The notes: a model not told the origin generated them from the sequence alone. 64,000 nt of DNA from Blautia sp. Marseille-P3087 (GCF_900120195.1 NZ_LT635539.1:2840441-2904440); one strand, 5' to 3'; counted from the first letter of the stretch, positions 10,132 through 19,914 are shown. Translations and numbers: made by a program.

Positions 10132-11243
10132 CAGCATTACTGGAATTTAAACAAAAATTAAAAGGATTATATGCACAGTATGAAATATATCTGCTGCCTC
10201 TGCTGAAATTTATTCTTGCAGCGGTTTATTTTACATGGATCAATACCAATATGGGATATATGAAAGCACTGGACAGTATGTTTGTAGTTCTGATCCTCGC
10301 ACTGATTTGTTGTATCCTTCCATCCGGTATGATGATCTTTACAGGTTTTGCACTGATGGTCGGACACAGTTATGCTCTTGGAATCGAAGTTGCAGGCTTT
10401 ATGCTTGTGCTGATTCTGTTTATGCTGATTCTGTTTCTCCGTTTCAGCAGCGGCAGGAACCTGGTCCTTATTTTTGCACCGCTTGCTTTTGGATTTGATC
10501 TTCCGGCACTTCTTCCGGTTGGATGCGGCCTTTTGAGCAGTGCGGTTTCTGCGCTTCCGGCAGCTGGCGGCGTAATTATTTATTATTTCGTACGTTTTAT
10601 CAGAGTACAGTCTCAGGTTCTGATGGGATCTGATCTTGATATGATGGGCAAGATTACACTTCTGGCTGATGGACTTATGAAAAACGGTGAGATGTGGCTG
10701 AATGTAATTGCATTTGTTGTAGTCGTTCTTGTAGTTAATCTGATCCGTACCCGCATGATGGATTATGCATGGCGGATCGCCATAGTAGCAGGTGGTGTGC
10801 TTTATATCGTGATCATGCTTGCAGGAAGTATGAGTTTTGGTGTCGAAGTTTCCATGGTATCTCTGATCATTTATACAGTAGTTGCAGTTTTGATCGGAAT
10901 CATACTGGAATTCTTTGTTTTCGGTGGAGATTATACCAGAACAGAGCGGCTCGAATACGAAGACGATGAGTATTATTACTATGTAAAAGCTGTTCCGAAA
11001 GCACTGGTTGCTACTTCTGAGAGAAGCATCAAGAAGATTAACGGTGAGACAGACAGAGAAGAACGAAGAGTATCAGAGAAAACAGCGGACTATACAGCAC
11101 CGCTTTTCCAGAAGGAAACAAAATCCGAGAATCGTTCTGCAAAGAGAAAACCTGTTCAGGAAGAATCTTCCGTTGTCGAAAAAGCTGACATTGATGATAT
11201 TGATTTTGAGAAGAAGCTTGAGGAATCACTGAAGGATCTTTAA
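10128..11243 (+). CDS. Unknown polytopic membrane protein upstream of cdaA
   Basis: A 371-residue protein with roughly eight to nine hydrophobic segments spanning residues 20-270 and a hydrophilic acidic/basic C-terminal tail of about 100 residues (YEDDEYYYYVKAVPKAL, then Lys/Glu-rich sequence ending IDFEKKLEESLKDL). It resembles proteins loosely labelled ABC permease, but no permease signature, ATPase partner or binding protein is nearby, so I leave it unassigned. It overlaps the preceding gene by 4 bp and lies 56 bp before cdaA. The tail could be a docking site for a cytoplasmic partner (inference). Confidence 0.75.
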   Translation: MTALLEFKQKLKGLYAQYEIYLLPLLKFILAAVYFTWINTNMGYMKALDSMFVVLILALICCILPSGMMIFTGFALMVGHSYALGIEVAGFMLVLILFMLILFLRFSSGRNLVLIFAPLAFGFDLPALLPVGCGLLSSAVSALPAAGGVIIYYFVRFIRVQSQVLMGSDLDMMGKITLLADGLMKNGEMWLNVIAFVVVVLVVNLIRTRMMDYAWRIAIVAGGVLYIVIMLAGSMSFGVEVSMVSLIIYTVVAVLIGIILEFFVFGGDYTRTERLEYEDDEYYYYVKAVPKALVATSERSIKKINGETDREERRVSEKTADYTAPLFQKETKSENRSAKRKPVQEESSVVEKADIDDIDFEKKLEESLKDL

Positions 11244-11299
11244 GCTCAGCCTGATTACGGCATTACATAAAAATCTGCAGCAAAAGGAGAAGAGAGTTT

Positions 11300-12187
11300 A
11301 TGCGAAATATTACAGATATATTGGCAAGGTACTTATCAGATATCAATCTGCCGTCTGTCAGTATTATCGATGTAATTGAAATTATTCTGATCTCATTTTT
11401 TGTGTATCAGTTTATGGTATGGATCAAATTTACCCGTGCATATACTCTGCTTAAAGGTCTCCTTGTAATCGGTGCATTTCTGATCATAGCATATATTTTT
11501 AAGATGAATACGATCCTTTGGATCGTATCCCGTCTTGCCGGTGCATTGATCACGGCAATTGTTGTTATTTTTCAGCCAGAACTACGTAAGGTGGTTGAAC
11601 AGCTTGGTCAGAAAAAAATCATGGCATCGATCCTTCCGTTTGATGCAGGAAAGGAAGTAAAGGAACGTTTTACAGACAAGACAGTCAATGAGCTGATCAA
11701 GGCATGTTATGATATGGCAGAGGTCAAGACCGGTGCACTGATCGTCATTGAGCAGGAGATCCGCCTGGACGAGTATATCAGAACCGGTATTAATGTCGAT
11801 GCGATTCTGACAAGCCAGCTTCTGATCAACATTTTTGAGCACAACACGCCGCTTCATGATGGAGCGGTCATTGTAAGAGAAAACCGCATTGTGGCAGCTA
11901 CCTGTTATCTGCCGCTTTCTGATAATATGGAACTCAGCAAACAGCTTGGAACAAGACACCGTGCCGGTGTGGGTATCAGTGAGGTAACAGATTCCGTTAC
12001 GATCATTGTGTCAGAAGAAACCGGACAGGTATCTGTGGCGCAGGGAGGCAGACTGATCCGAAATATCAGCAGTACACAATTGCGGGAAGTTCTGGAAAAA
12101 GCGCAGAACAAAAAAGTTGTAGATAATAACCGATTCAGACAGTTATTGAAGGGCAGAGTGAAGCATGAAGAAAAAACTGGGAAATAA
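11300..12187 (+). CDS. cdaA: Diadenylate cyclase CdaA (c-di-AMP synthase)
   Basis: Membrane-bound enzyme that condenses two ATP to cyclic di-AMP, the signal controlling potassium, osmolyte and wall homeostasis in Firmicutes. Of 295 residues, the first 85 hold three transmembrane helices; the DAC domain follows with the catalytic DGAVIVREN motif and the ATP-binding GTRHRAGVGISEVTD motif (usually RHRAA; the Gly is a mild change). AAAGGAGAAGAG precedes ATG 11300. It overlaps the next gene, cdaR, by 23 bp, the standard cdaA-cdaR arrangement; glmM, the usual third partner, is absent here and replaced by an HPr-like gene. Confidence 0.96.
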   Translation: MRNITDILARYLSDINLPSVSIIDVIEIILISFFVYQFMVWIKFTRAYTLLKGLLVIGAFLIIAYIFKMNTILWIVSRLAGALITAIVVIFQPELRKVVEQLGQKKIMASILPFDAGKEVKERFTDKTVNELIKACYDMAEVKTGALIVIEQEIRLDEYIRTGINVDAILTSQLLINIFEHNTPLHDGAVIVRENRIVAATCYLPLSDNMELSKQLGTRHRAGVGISEVTDSVTIIVSEETGQVSVAQGGRLIRNISSTQLREVLEKAQNKKVVDNNRFRQLLKGRVKHEEKTGK

Positions 12188-13445
12188 TTTGGGTCTGAAA
12201 ATTCTTTCTTTTGTGATTGCAATCCTGGTGTGGCTGCTTGTAGTAAACATAAACAATCCGATCGGAACGAAATCTTTTGTTATATCGGACGTGCAGCTTT
12301 TGAATGAAGCGTATATAGATGCCGATGGTAAGATGTGTATGCAGGATGAAGAGCAGGTTCCGATTCGTGTAACGATCAAGGCACAGAGAAAAATTCTTGA
12401 CAAAATATCGGTGAATAACATTCGGGCAGTGGCAGATCTTCAGCAGGCGGTCAGTCTGAACACAGATCCGGTAATGGTTCCGATCACAGTATTATGTGAC
12501 CATATTATGCAGGATAATATAGAAGTCAGTCCTCAGAATCTGAGCCTTCATCTGGAGGATAAGGATACACAGGAATTTGTAGTTAATGTTACAACAGATA
12601 ATACAAAGCCTGACAGAGGGTATGAGATAGGAACGCTAACTTCCAATCCGGAGAAAATCAAGATTACAGGTCCGACGTCTCTGATTAATAAAATAGATAA
12701 AGTAAATGCGTCTATTGATGTAGATGGAGCAACAGAAGATATCACTACAGAAAAAGATGTCAAGATTATAGATAAAAATGGTGAAGAATTTACGGATTCA
12801 GATATGGGCTACCTGAATGTTTCAAGGGTATATGTAACTGCAAAACTCTGGAAAGTACAGGCAAACGTCAAAATCAAAGCAGGTTACAGCGGTTCTCCGA
12901 AATCCGGTTATCAGGTGGAAAGTGTAAGTACCACACCGAATGTGATAAGTGTTGCCGGAAGCGAAGAGGCACTTGCTACTTTGAAAGATCAGAATAATAC
13001 GATCACAATTCCTGACTATGTAGCGGACATTTCTGACAGGGACAGTGATTTCGAAGAGAAGATCAATATTTCAGATTATCTTCCGGATGGTCTGAAACTG
13101 ACCAGTGATTCCAGCGAAGATGTATTTGTAAGGGTAAATGTACTGCCGATGGGAAGCAGTGTATGCGAAGTACCTACGAAAAATATCGTGGTGAATCATG
13201 CACCGGATGGTATGCAGGTATCTTTTGATACAGCTAATATAGAAGTTCGTGTCCAGAAGACGGACAGTTCACTTGATGATCTTACAGAAGATCAGATAAA
13301 AGCATCCATAGATTTGAGTGATGTAGGAGAAGGCAGTCATGAGGTGCCGGTAAGCATTGAAATCCCGGATGGATATGAACTTGTAGATGATGTGACAACG
13401 GGCGTGGAGGTCTCTGTGATTTCCACAGCCGAAGAAAACAACTGA
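12165..13445 (+). CDS. cdaR: CdaR, YbbR-domain regulator of CdaA
   Basis: A 426-residue protein anchored by one N-terminal helix (FVIAILVWLLVVNINNP) with an extracellular part made of YbbR repeats, seen as recurring strands such as VPIRVTIKAQ, EFVVNVTTDN and GYEIGTLTSNPEKIKITGP, and GYQVESVSTTPNVISVAGS. In Bacillus and Listeria CdaR binds CdaA and modulates c-di-AMP production. It begins inside the cdaA coding end (ATG 12165, purine-rich AAGGGCAGAGTG upstream), so translation is coupled. The C-terminus is acidic. Family assignment is secure; direction of regulation cannot be read from sequence. Confidence 0.92.
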   Translation: MKKKLGNNLGLKILSFVIAILVWLLVVNINNPIGTKSFVISDVQLLNEAYIDADGKMCMQDEEQVPIRVTIKAQRKILDKISVNNIRAVADLQQAVSLNTDPVMVPITVLCDHIMQDNIEVSPQNLSLHLEDKDTQEFVVNVTTDNTKPDRGYEIGTLTSNPEKIKITGPTSLINKIDKVNASIDVDGATEDITTEKDVKIIDKNGEEFTDSDMGYLNVSRVYVTAKLWKVQANVKIKAGYSGSPKSGYQVESVSTTPNVISVAGSEEALATLKDQNNTITIPDYVADISDRDSDFEEKINISDYLPDGLKLTSDSSEDVFVRVNVLPMGSSVCEVPTKNIVVNHAPDGMQVSFDTANIEVRVQKTDSSLDDLTEDQIKASIDLSDVGEGSHEVPVSIEIPDGYELVDDVTTGVEVSVISTAEENN

Positions 13446-13458
13446 CAGGAGACAACAG

Positions 13459-13722
13459 ATGGTCAATCAGAAAATTATGATCAATAATCCGTCGGGTTTG
13501 CATTTACGACCAGCCGGAAATTTGTGTAATGAAGCAATGAAATATCAATCTGCAATCACATTTGAATATGATGGTGGAACTGCAAATGCAAAAAGCGTTC
13601 TGAGTGTTCTGGGTGCCTGTATAAAATGTGGTGATGAGATTGAACTGATCTGCGATGGAGCAGATGAGCAGGAAGCAATGAAAGCTTTGACTGATGCAAT
13701 CAGCGGAGGTCTTGGTGAATAG
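13459..13722 (+). CDS. HPr-like phosphocarrier protein
   Basis: An 87-residue HPr-fold protein. The active-site segment reads GLHLRPAG, keeping the His and Arg-Pro of the PEP-dependent phosphorylation site, and the regulatory serine region reads NAKSVLSVLGACIKCGDEIEL, matching the HPr kinase target site. It could carry phosphate for a sugar PTS or act as a catabolite-repression cofactor. It lies 13 bp after cdaR, with CAGGAGA upstream of ATG 13459, so it belongs to the c-di-AMP operon; ptsI is not nearby. Whether it is the main HPr or a Crh-like paralogue is open. Confidence 0.88.
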   Translation: MVNQKIMINNPSGLHLRPAGNLCNEAMKYQSAITFEYDGGTANAKSVLSVLGACIKCGDEIELICDGADEQEAMKALTDAISGGLGE

Positions 13723-13755
13723 ATTTTTAACAAAAGGGAAATAGGAGGAGTAGTT

Positions 13756-16341
13756 GTGAAGAAACGAATTGTGGCAATAATGTTGAGCTTGACAATGTGT
13801 TTGTCTATGGCAGCGGAGGCGAGTGCGGCCAGCGAGGCTGAGTTTGCTGCTGAGGCAGATGCTTCCGACGTGGCAGTGATTGATGACGCAGAAGCTGAAA
13901 GTCCCTCGGACAATACAGCTGATGTTGATTCTGAAGAAGCTGCGTCCGATGATGTGCAGATCGACATGGGGGCAGATGAGGATGCGAATGCGGATGCCGT
14001 TGATATAACAGATGAGACGGAGCCGGATTTTGATGCATTCAGTGCAGAAGGTGAAGAAACTGAAAATTCGTTTGAAGAGCAGGATGTGACTGCTTGCACA
14101 GAAGATACTGCAGTTCAGACGTTAAATGAAGTGGTAAAAGATAATGAAGCTTCCCTTTTATATACTCGGTGGAAATTTGAAAACGGTAAATGGAAACTGG
14201 AAAAACCTGTTTCTGTAAATCCTGCCGTACAGACAGCAGAGACTTCTGAAGTAGATGCGGTAACAGATGAAAATGCAGTAGAAGATGAGGCTTTTTTAGT
14301 TGATGAAGATACGCAGGACATTCAGAACGAAGAGACAGCAGATGCTTCAGAAGAAGATATAACAGAAGATACTATTGATGTACAGGATATGCCGGAAACA
14401 GCAGAACAGAAAGAAACTGCCGAAGATGTGCAGGATGGAGAGACAGCAGAACAGACAGCTTCCGACTATTTTACCGATAAAGATGGCATCGTTAAAGTTA
14501 CTGCACTGAAAGACAATGGTGATGAGATTTGTACAGGGTATTATGCATTTGATGAAAATGGTTATATGCTCACCGGAAGAAGTAAAGTGTCAAATGATTA
14601 CTACTACTTCAAAACGGTTAATGAGGTAAAAGTTACCGGTGATCTTGATACAGATCAGATAACACCTTACAACTCTAAACTGGGTCAGAGAATTATCAAG
14701 ACATGGACATGGAATACCGCAGATAAGGCATTTAATTATTATGGAGATGCCGGTAAACAGACAGAAATCGCCGCAAATAAAATCTATACAATTAATAAAC
14801 AATCCTATTTTCTGCTTGACGGTGGTAAACCTTATGTAGGTATGCGCACAGTCAATAAAGCGGTCTATTACTTCCGCAAAGCATCTAATGCAGAGGTTGT
14901 TCCTGGCAAAATGGTGCGTAATGCGTGGGCAAGTGCAACTGATAAAAAGGGCACGATGTGGCGTTATTTCGGTTCTGACGGACGTTATCAGAAAAAGGGA
15001 ACCGGAGCATACAAAGTTTTGTCAAACAGCAGTAATTCATACCTTCTTGACGCGAATGGATATCTTATTAAGGGTAAGATGGTAAAGGCTGCTAATAATT
15101 ACTATTACTTATCAAATAAATATGGTGTCGTATACAAAAATAGACTTGTTAAATACGGAAACCGCAGATATTACTTTGTAAGTGACGGAAGACGTGGAAC
15201 ATGGAGAAACCGTTGGATAAAATGTCCAGGTGCCGGAAACAGATACTATTATTTCGGAAGAACAGCCGGCTGTGTTGATGAGAAACATGGTATTCAGAAG
15301 GTTACAGTAAATGGTAAATTTATGGGCTGGTACTATTTCTCAAGCAACGGTAACATACTTTTTGACAGATGGGTCAGTGACAGATACTACAAAGCAGATG
15401 GTTCCATGGCAAGTGGTGTCACAAAGATTGGAAACAAATATTACTTCTTCCAGAGATCCAGCGAAACGGCATACAGAGGTAAGGTTTATAAGAGTCAGTG
15501 GATTAAATTTAATAACAAGTATTACTGCGCATCCAGCAGCGGTGCACTTTATGTGAATGGCTGGAGAAGAATCAGCTGTGGTGGACAGAAATATTATTTC
15601 TATTTCAAAAATTGTGTAGCACTGACCAACCGGAGAATCAAACGTGGTGATACGTATGGTACACTGGATGAAAGAGGACGTTTCATCGAAGCAGGATGGG
15701 TTGTGGTAAACAGCTCCAGAAATCTTGTTCGTTATATGGATCCAAAGACAGGAAAATATGTGTTTAATACTGTAAAAGTAATCAATGGTATCCAGTATCG
15801 TTTTGATAAAAGAGGCTACAGAATTAACGACAGAACAGGCGAGATCAGACGCAGCAAATATTATCTGAGCTGTGATCGTGTCAATGGTGTTATGACTGTA
15901 TATGCAAACAGGGATCGCACGATTCCGATCAAGACTATCCGTGTTTCTGTAGGTAACCCGGGCACCCCGACACCAAAAGGAACCTATTCGATTAAGAGAG
16001 CAGGCAGATGGCAGCCGCTGATGGGACCGTCATGGGGACAGTACGGATCATGGGTTGTTGGTGGCATTTACGTTCACTCTGTTGCATGCAGTGAGATGAA
16101 TGACCATAATCTTCCGGTTGGAGAATATCTGAAACTTGGAAATCCGGCATCTCATGGATGTATCCGCTGCTGCGTAGCAGATGCAAAATGGGTATATGAT
16201 AACTGCAATGGTTCTGAAATCACAATTTTTGATGGTGTATATCAGTCCAATGAAGCAAGAAAGGGACCTCTCGGAAGAAAAGCACTTACCCCACTTCGTG
16301 GTTCTAAGAACTTCGATCCGACTGATCCGGCATATAATTAA
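13756..16341 (+). CDS. Secreted L,D-transpeptidase with cell-wall-binding repeats
   Basis: An 861-residue exported protein starting at GTG 13756 behind AGGAGGAG. Residues 1-25 form a signal peptide. A long acidic low-complexity region (to about residue 235) is followed by many aromatic/Gly-rich repeats of choline/glucan-binding type (patterns like YYFKTVNE, YYFRKASN, KYYFFQRSS), which should hold it to wall polymers. The C-terminal YkuD domain (about residues 700-835) carries the catalytic motif SHGCIRC, with the nucleophilic Cys. Such enzymes make 3-3 peptidoglycan crosslinks or anchor proteins. A strong terminator follows, then the polysaccharide locus. Confidence 0.92.
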   Translation: MKKRIVAIMLSLTMCLSMAAEASAASEAEFAAEADASDVAVIDDAEAESPSDNTADVDSEEAASDDVQIDMGADEDANADAVDITDETEPDFDAFSAEGEETENSFEEQDVTACTEDTAVQTLNEVVKDNEASLLYTRWKFENGKWKLEKPVSVNPAVQTAETSEVDAVTDENAVEDEAFLVDEDTQDIQNEETADASEEDITEDTIDVQDMPETAEQKETAEDVQDGETAEQTASDYFTDKDGIVKVTALKDNGDEICTGYYAFDENGYMLTGRSKVSNDYYYFKTVNEVKVTGDLDTDQITPYNSKLGQRIIKTWTWNTADKAFNYYGDAGKQTEIAANKIYTINKQSYFLLDGGKPYVGMRTVNKAVYYFRKASNAEVVPGKMVRNAWASATDKKGTMWRYFGSDGRYQKKGTGAYKVLSNSSNSYLLDANGYLIKGKMVKAANNYYYLSNKYGVVYKNRLVKYGNRRYYFVSDGRRGTWRNRWIKCPGAGNRYYYFGRTAGCVDEKHGIQKVTVNGKFMGWYYFSSNGNILFDRWVSDRYYKADGSMASGVTKIGNKYYFFQRSSETAYRGKVYKSQWIKFNNKYYCASSSGALYVNGWRRISCGGQKYYFYFKNCVALTNRRIKRGDTYGTLDERGRFIEAGWVVVNSSRNLVRYMDPKTGKYVFNTVKVINGIQYRFDKRGYRINDRTGEIRRSKYYLSCDRVNGVMTVYANRDRTIPIKTIRVSVGNPGTPTPKGTYSIKRAGRWQPLMGPSWGQYGSWVVGGIYVHSVACSEMNDHNLPVGEYLKLGNPASHGCIRCCVADAKWVYDNCNGSEITIFDGVYQSNEARKGPLGRKALTPLRGSKNFDPTDPAYN

Positions 16342-16352
16342 TAAAATAAAAT

Positions 16353-16379
16353 GCGCTCTCCCCGAAGGAGAGCGCTTTT
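16353..16379 (+). terminator. Rho-independent terminator after the L,D-transpeptidase gene
   Basis: A perfect 9-bp stem GCGCTCTCC/GGAGAGCGC with a 5-nt loop is followed by TTTT. It ends only two bases before the AGGAGG of rfbB, leaving no space for a promoter between. Confidence 0.85.
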
Positions 16380-16396
16380 CAGGAGGAAAAGAAAAT

Positions 16397-17479
16397 ATGA
16401 GAACATACCTTGTAACCGGTGGAGCAGGATTTATCGGATCCAACTATATTCATTACATGTTCCAGAAATATGACAACGAGATCCGCATCATTAATGTAGA
16501 TAAGCTGACATACGCAGGAAATCTTGAGAATCTCAAGGATATCGAAAATCGCGACAACTACACTTTCGTAAAAGCAGATATCTGTGACAGTGAAGCAATC
16601 ATGAAGATTTTTGATGAAAATGATATCGACCGTGTTGTTCACTTTGCGGCAGAGAGTCATGTAGACAGAAGTATTCGCAATCCTGAGGTATTTGTAAAGA
16701 CAAATGTACTTGGTACACTGGTTATGCTGAATGCTGCAAAATCTGCATGGGAACTTCCTGACGGAACTTTCAAGCCGGACAAAAAATTCCTGCATGTTTC
16801 TACAGATGAAGTATATGGTTCCCTTGAGGAAGACGGTGGCTTCTTCTATGAGACTACTCCATATGATCCACACAGCCCGTACTCTGCAAGCAAGGCATCT
16901 TCCGATATGCTGGTAAAATCCTATATGGATACTTACAAATTCCCGGCAAACATTACAAACTGCAGCAATAACTATGGACCGTACCAGTTTCCGGAAAAAC
17001 TGATTCCGCTGATCATCAACAATGCACTTCAGGGAAAGAAACTTCCGGTATATGGTGATGGTAAGAATGTACGTGACTGGTTGTATGTAATGGATCATGC
17101 AAAAGGAATTGACATGGTGCAGGAAAAAGGCCGTCTGTTTGAGACCTACAACATTGGCGGACACAATGAAAAGCAGAACATTCAGATCATCCATATTATT
17201 CTGGATACATTACAGGAAATGCTTCCGGATGATGACCCGCGTAAAGCTCTTGTAAGTGAGAAGCTGATCACATATGTAGAGGATCGTAAAGGGCATGACC
17301 GTCGTTATGCAATTGCACCGGATAAGATCAAAGAAGAAGTTGGCTGGTATCCGGAGACATGTTTTGAAGATGGTATTCGCCTGACAATTCAGTGGTTCTT
17401 CGAGCATGAAGACTGGATGAAGAATGTCACCAGCGGCGACTATCAGAAATATTATGAGGAAATGTACAAAACCAAATAG
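16397..17479 (+). CDS. rfbB: dTDP-glucose 4,6-dehydratase
   Basis: Second enzyme of dTDP-L-rhamnose synthesis; it makes dTDP-4-keto-6-deoxyglucose, which is also the substrate expected for the WecE-like aminotransferase at 48221. The 360-residue protein is an extended SDR: NAD-binding GGAGFIGSN at residues 8-16, the STDEVYG strand, the catalytic Tyr-Lys pair in YSASKASSD, and NNYGPYQFPEKLIP. ATG 16397 is set by AGGAGG at 16381. It is separated from rfbA/rfbC by a D,D-carboxypeptidase gene and is bounded by terminators on both sides, so its transcription is curious. Confidence 0.97.
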   Translation: MRTYLVTGGAGFIGSNYIHYMFQKYDNEIRIINVDKLTYAGNLENLKDIENRDNYTFVKADICDSEAIMKIFDENDIDRVVHFAAESHVDRSIRNPEVFVKTNVLGTLVMLNAAKSAWELPDGTFKPDKKFLHVSTDEVYGSLEEDGGFFYETTPYDPHSPYSASKASSDMLVKSYMDTYKFPANITNCSNNYGPYQFPEKLIPLIINNALQGKKLPVYGDGKNVRDWLYVMDHAKGIDMVQEKGRLFETYNIGGHNEKQNIQIIHIILDTLQEMLPDDDPRKALVSEKLITYVEDRKGHDRRYAIAPDKIKEEVGWYPETCFEDGIRLTIQWFFEHEDWMKNVTSGDYQKYYEEMYKTK

Positions 17480-17500
17480 TCATCTTTTATAGAGATTAAG

Positions 17501-17543
17501 ATGCTGTAATTCCCGGGTTTAACAAGGAATTACAGCATTTTTT
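17501..17543 (+). terminator. Strong terminator after rfbB
   Basis: A perfect 13-bp stem (17501-17513 with 17526-17538) with a 12-nt loop is followed by a run of T residues (17538-17543). It isolates rfbB from the carboxypeptidase gene. Confidence 0.92.
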
Positions 17544-17678
17544 CTTTCAGAAGATAAGGAGGAAGACTATTTTGGCGAAAATAGGCATTGAATTTACTCT
17601 ATGATTGTGCGAAAATAATATGAGATATGTCTTGCGTTAGAAGAGACTTGAATTTAGTTTAATAGTGGAGGTACACAG

Positions 17679-18998
17679 ATGAATAAAGGAATATACCGGA
17701 TTGCGGCAGGAGTAGGTGCTGTGGTGATTCTGGTGTCTTCTTGTACGGTACAGGCTTCTATGGTAACGACCAATGGCACACCGGCAGCGGTTGCTACAGA
17801 TAGTATAGTGAACTGGCCGGCAGCTCCGGCTGTAACTTCCGAGACAGCTGTTCTGATGGATGCAGATACAGGAGCAATTTTGTATGATAAAGGAATGGAT
17901 GAATATCGTTATCCTGCAAGTACAACAAAACTCATGACGCTTCTTGTTGCAATCGAAAACAGCTCACCGAAGGATATTGTGACGTTTACGGAAACAGGAG
18001 TTCGCGATGTGACCTGGGACAGCAGCAACATCAATGCACAGCTTGGTGAGTCCATGACTATGAAGGACTGCTGGTTCGCCGCATATATTAAGTCTGCAAA
18101 TGAGGTTTGTGCGCAGATTGCAGAATACGTCGGTGGTACAGAAGCAAACTTTGTGGATATGATGAACCAGAAAGCCAGGCAGCTTGGATGTACGCATACT
18201 CATTTTGTCAATGCCAGTGGTCTTCCAGACGAAAATCATTATTCCTGTGCCGAGGATCTTGCGAAGATCATGCGAGCCGGTCTTAAGAATGCCAGATTCC
18301 GCAAAGTTCTGGAAACAGTGAACTATACAATTCCGGCAACAAACTTAAGTGCTGCGAGACCAATGCATACTCACGTACCACTTCTGGCAAAAGAGTCCAG
18401 CCTGTATTATGAAGGCTGTATTGGTGGAAAGACAGGATTTTCCACAGAAGCACAGAACTGTCTTGCTACGGTTGCAGAGCGAAACGGAAGAACTTATATC
18501 GTAGTAACTATGCGTGATGCAGATCTTGGTATCAACTGTGCGGACAGTACAGTATTGTTTGATTATGCATTTAACAGTTTTGACAGCATTGAAGTTGATG
18601 GAAAGGCAATGACAGTACCGAAAGGTGTGACGGTCGCTGATCTTACGATGAAAAGCAAAGAAAAGGGAACGAGAACACTAAATCAGTACTATTATCAGGG
18701 GCAGTTTGTAGGTTATGTGACTGTAGAAGATACACCGACTCCGAAACCGGTGCAGGAAGCGAAGGAGACGACGGTACCGGAAAGTTCAGAAACAGAAAGC
18801 ACATCAACAACAGTACAGACAGACGAAACCGATACAAATGACACTGCAGTATCTGAGCAAAAATCTGTTCAGGATCAGATCAGTGAAATGCACACAGAAG
18901 GACTTTCTTCAACTGTAAAGATGCTTCTGATCATTGGTGGTGCAATGATCATTGTCCTGATCGGACTTCTGATCGCACTCCATTTTAAAAACAGTTAA
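17679..18998 (+). CDS. D-alanyl-D-alanine carboxypeptidase (DacA/PBP5 type), active
   Basis: A 439-residue penicillin-binding protein that trims the terminal D-Ala of peptidoglycan stems. The three catalytic motifs are intact: SxxK in PASTTKLMT (Ser81, Lys84), SxN in KSANE (139-141) and KTG in GGKTGF (251-253). A signal peptide of about 27 residues is present and the C-terminus has one transmembrane helix (MLLIIGGAMIIVLIGLLIAL) after an acidic Thr/Ser linker, rather than the usual amphipathic anchor. ATG 17679 follows GTGGAGGT. It sits between rfbB and rfbA. A catalytically altered paralogue with the same domain layout is at 30602-31855. Confidence 0.95.
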   Translation: MNKGIYRIAAGVGAVVILVSSCTVQASMVTTNGTPAAVATDSIVNWPAAPAVTSETAVLMDADTGAILYDKGMDEYRYPASTTKLMTLLVAIENSSPKDIVTFTETGVRDVTWDSSNINAQLGESMTMKDCWFAAYIKSANEVCAQIAEYVGGTEANFVDMMNQKARQLGCTHTHFVNASGLPDENHYSCAEDLAKIMRAGLKNARFRKVLETVNYTIPATNLSAARPMHTHVPLLAKESSLYYEGCIGGKTGFSTEAQNCLATVAERNGRTYIVVTMRDADLGINCADSTVLFDYAFNSFDSIEVDGKAMTVPKGVTVADLTMKSKEKGTRTLNQYYYQGQFVGYVTVEDTPTPKPVQEAKETTVPESSETESTSTTVQTDETDTNDTAVSEQKSVQDQISEMHTEGLSSTVKMLLIIGGAMIIVLIGLLIALHFKNS

Positions 18999-19034
18999 CA
19001 GACAAAAATAAATAAAGAAAAAAGGAGAAACCTT

Positions 19035-19913
19035 ATGAAGGGAATTATCTTAGCAGGTGGTTCAGGAACCAGATTATATCCGTTAACAAAAGCTATTTCA
19101 AAACAGATCATGCCGGTCTATGACAAGCCGATGATCTATTATCCGTTATCAACTCTGATGCTTTCAGGAATCCGCGAGATCCTGATTATTTCCACACCAA
19201 GAGATCTTCCGGTCTTCCGTGACCTTCTCGGAGACGGAAGTCAGCTTGGCATGCGCTTTGAATATGCAGTTCAGGAGCAGCCGAGAGGACTTGCAGATGC
19301 ATTTATCATTGGTGAAGAATTTATCGGAAACGATGCTGTTGCACTTGTACTTGGCGACAATATCTTCTATGGTCAGAGCTTTTCAAGAGTATTGCAGAAT
19401 GCTTACAAACGTACCGAAGAAGAAAAAGGTGCAACTATTTTTGGCTATTATGTAAGAGATCCTCGTGAATATGGTGTGGTAGAATTCGACGAAAATGGCA
19501 GGGCTCTTTCTATCGAAGAAAAACCGGAGCATCCGAAGTCAAACTATGCAGTTCCGGGTCTGTATTTCTATGACAATGATGTTGTTGAAATTGCTAAAAA
19601 TGTTAAACCATCTGCACGTGGCGAGATTGAGATTACAAGCATTAACAACGAATACCTCAACAGAGGTACACTGAAGGTTGAGACACTTGGCCGTGGATTT
19701 GCATGGCTGGATACCGGAAACCATGATTCTCTTCTTGATGCGGCAGATTTTGTAGCCGCATTCCAGAAACGTCAGGGACTCTATATTTCCTGTATTGAAG
19801 AGATTGCATACAAACGTGGATTTATTACAAAAGAACAGCTTGTAGAACTGGCACAGCCACTTCTCAAGACAGCTTACGGTAAATATCTGATAGAAGTAGC
19901 GGAGGGATTATAA
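19035..19913 (+). CDS. rfbA: Glucose-1-phosphate thymidylyltransferase
   Basis: First step of dTDP-rhamnose synthesis: glucose-1-phosphate plus dTTP gives dTDP-glucose. The 292-residue length and sequence are typical of RmlA: nucleotidyltransferase signature [19 protein letters not shown] at residues 6-24, [29 protein letters not shown] with the metal-binding Asp, and [23 protein letters not shown] lies before ATG 19035. It is followed one base later by rfbC, which shows a tight operon. No anomalies seen. Confidence 0.98.
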   Translation: MKGIILAGGSGTRLYPLTKAISKQIMPVYDKPMIYYPLSTLMLSGIREILIISTPRDLPVFRDLLGDGSQLGMRFEYAVQEQPRGLADAFIIGEEFIGNDAVALVLGDNIFYGQSFSRVLQNAYKRTEEEKGATIFGYYVRDPREYGVVEFDENGRALSIEEKPEHPKSNYAVPGLYFYDNDVVEIAKNVKPSARGEIEITSINNEYLNRGTLKVETLGRGFAWLDTGNHDSLLDAADFVAAFQKRQGLYISCIEEIAYKRGFITKEQLVELAQPLLKTAYGKYLIEVAEGL

Positions 19914-19914
19914 A

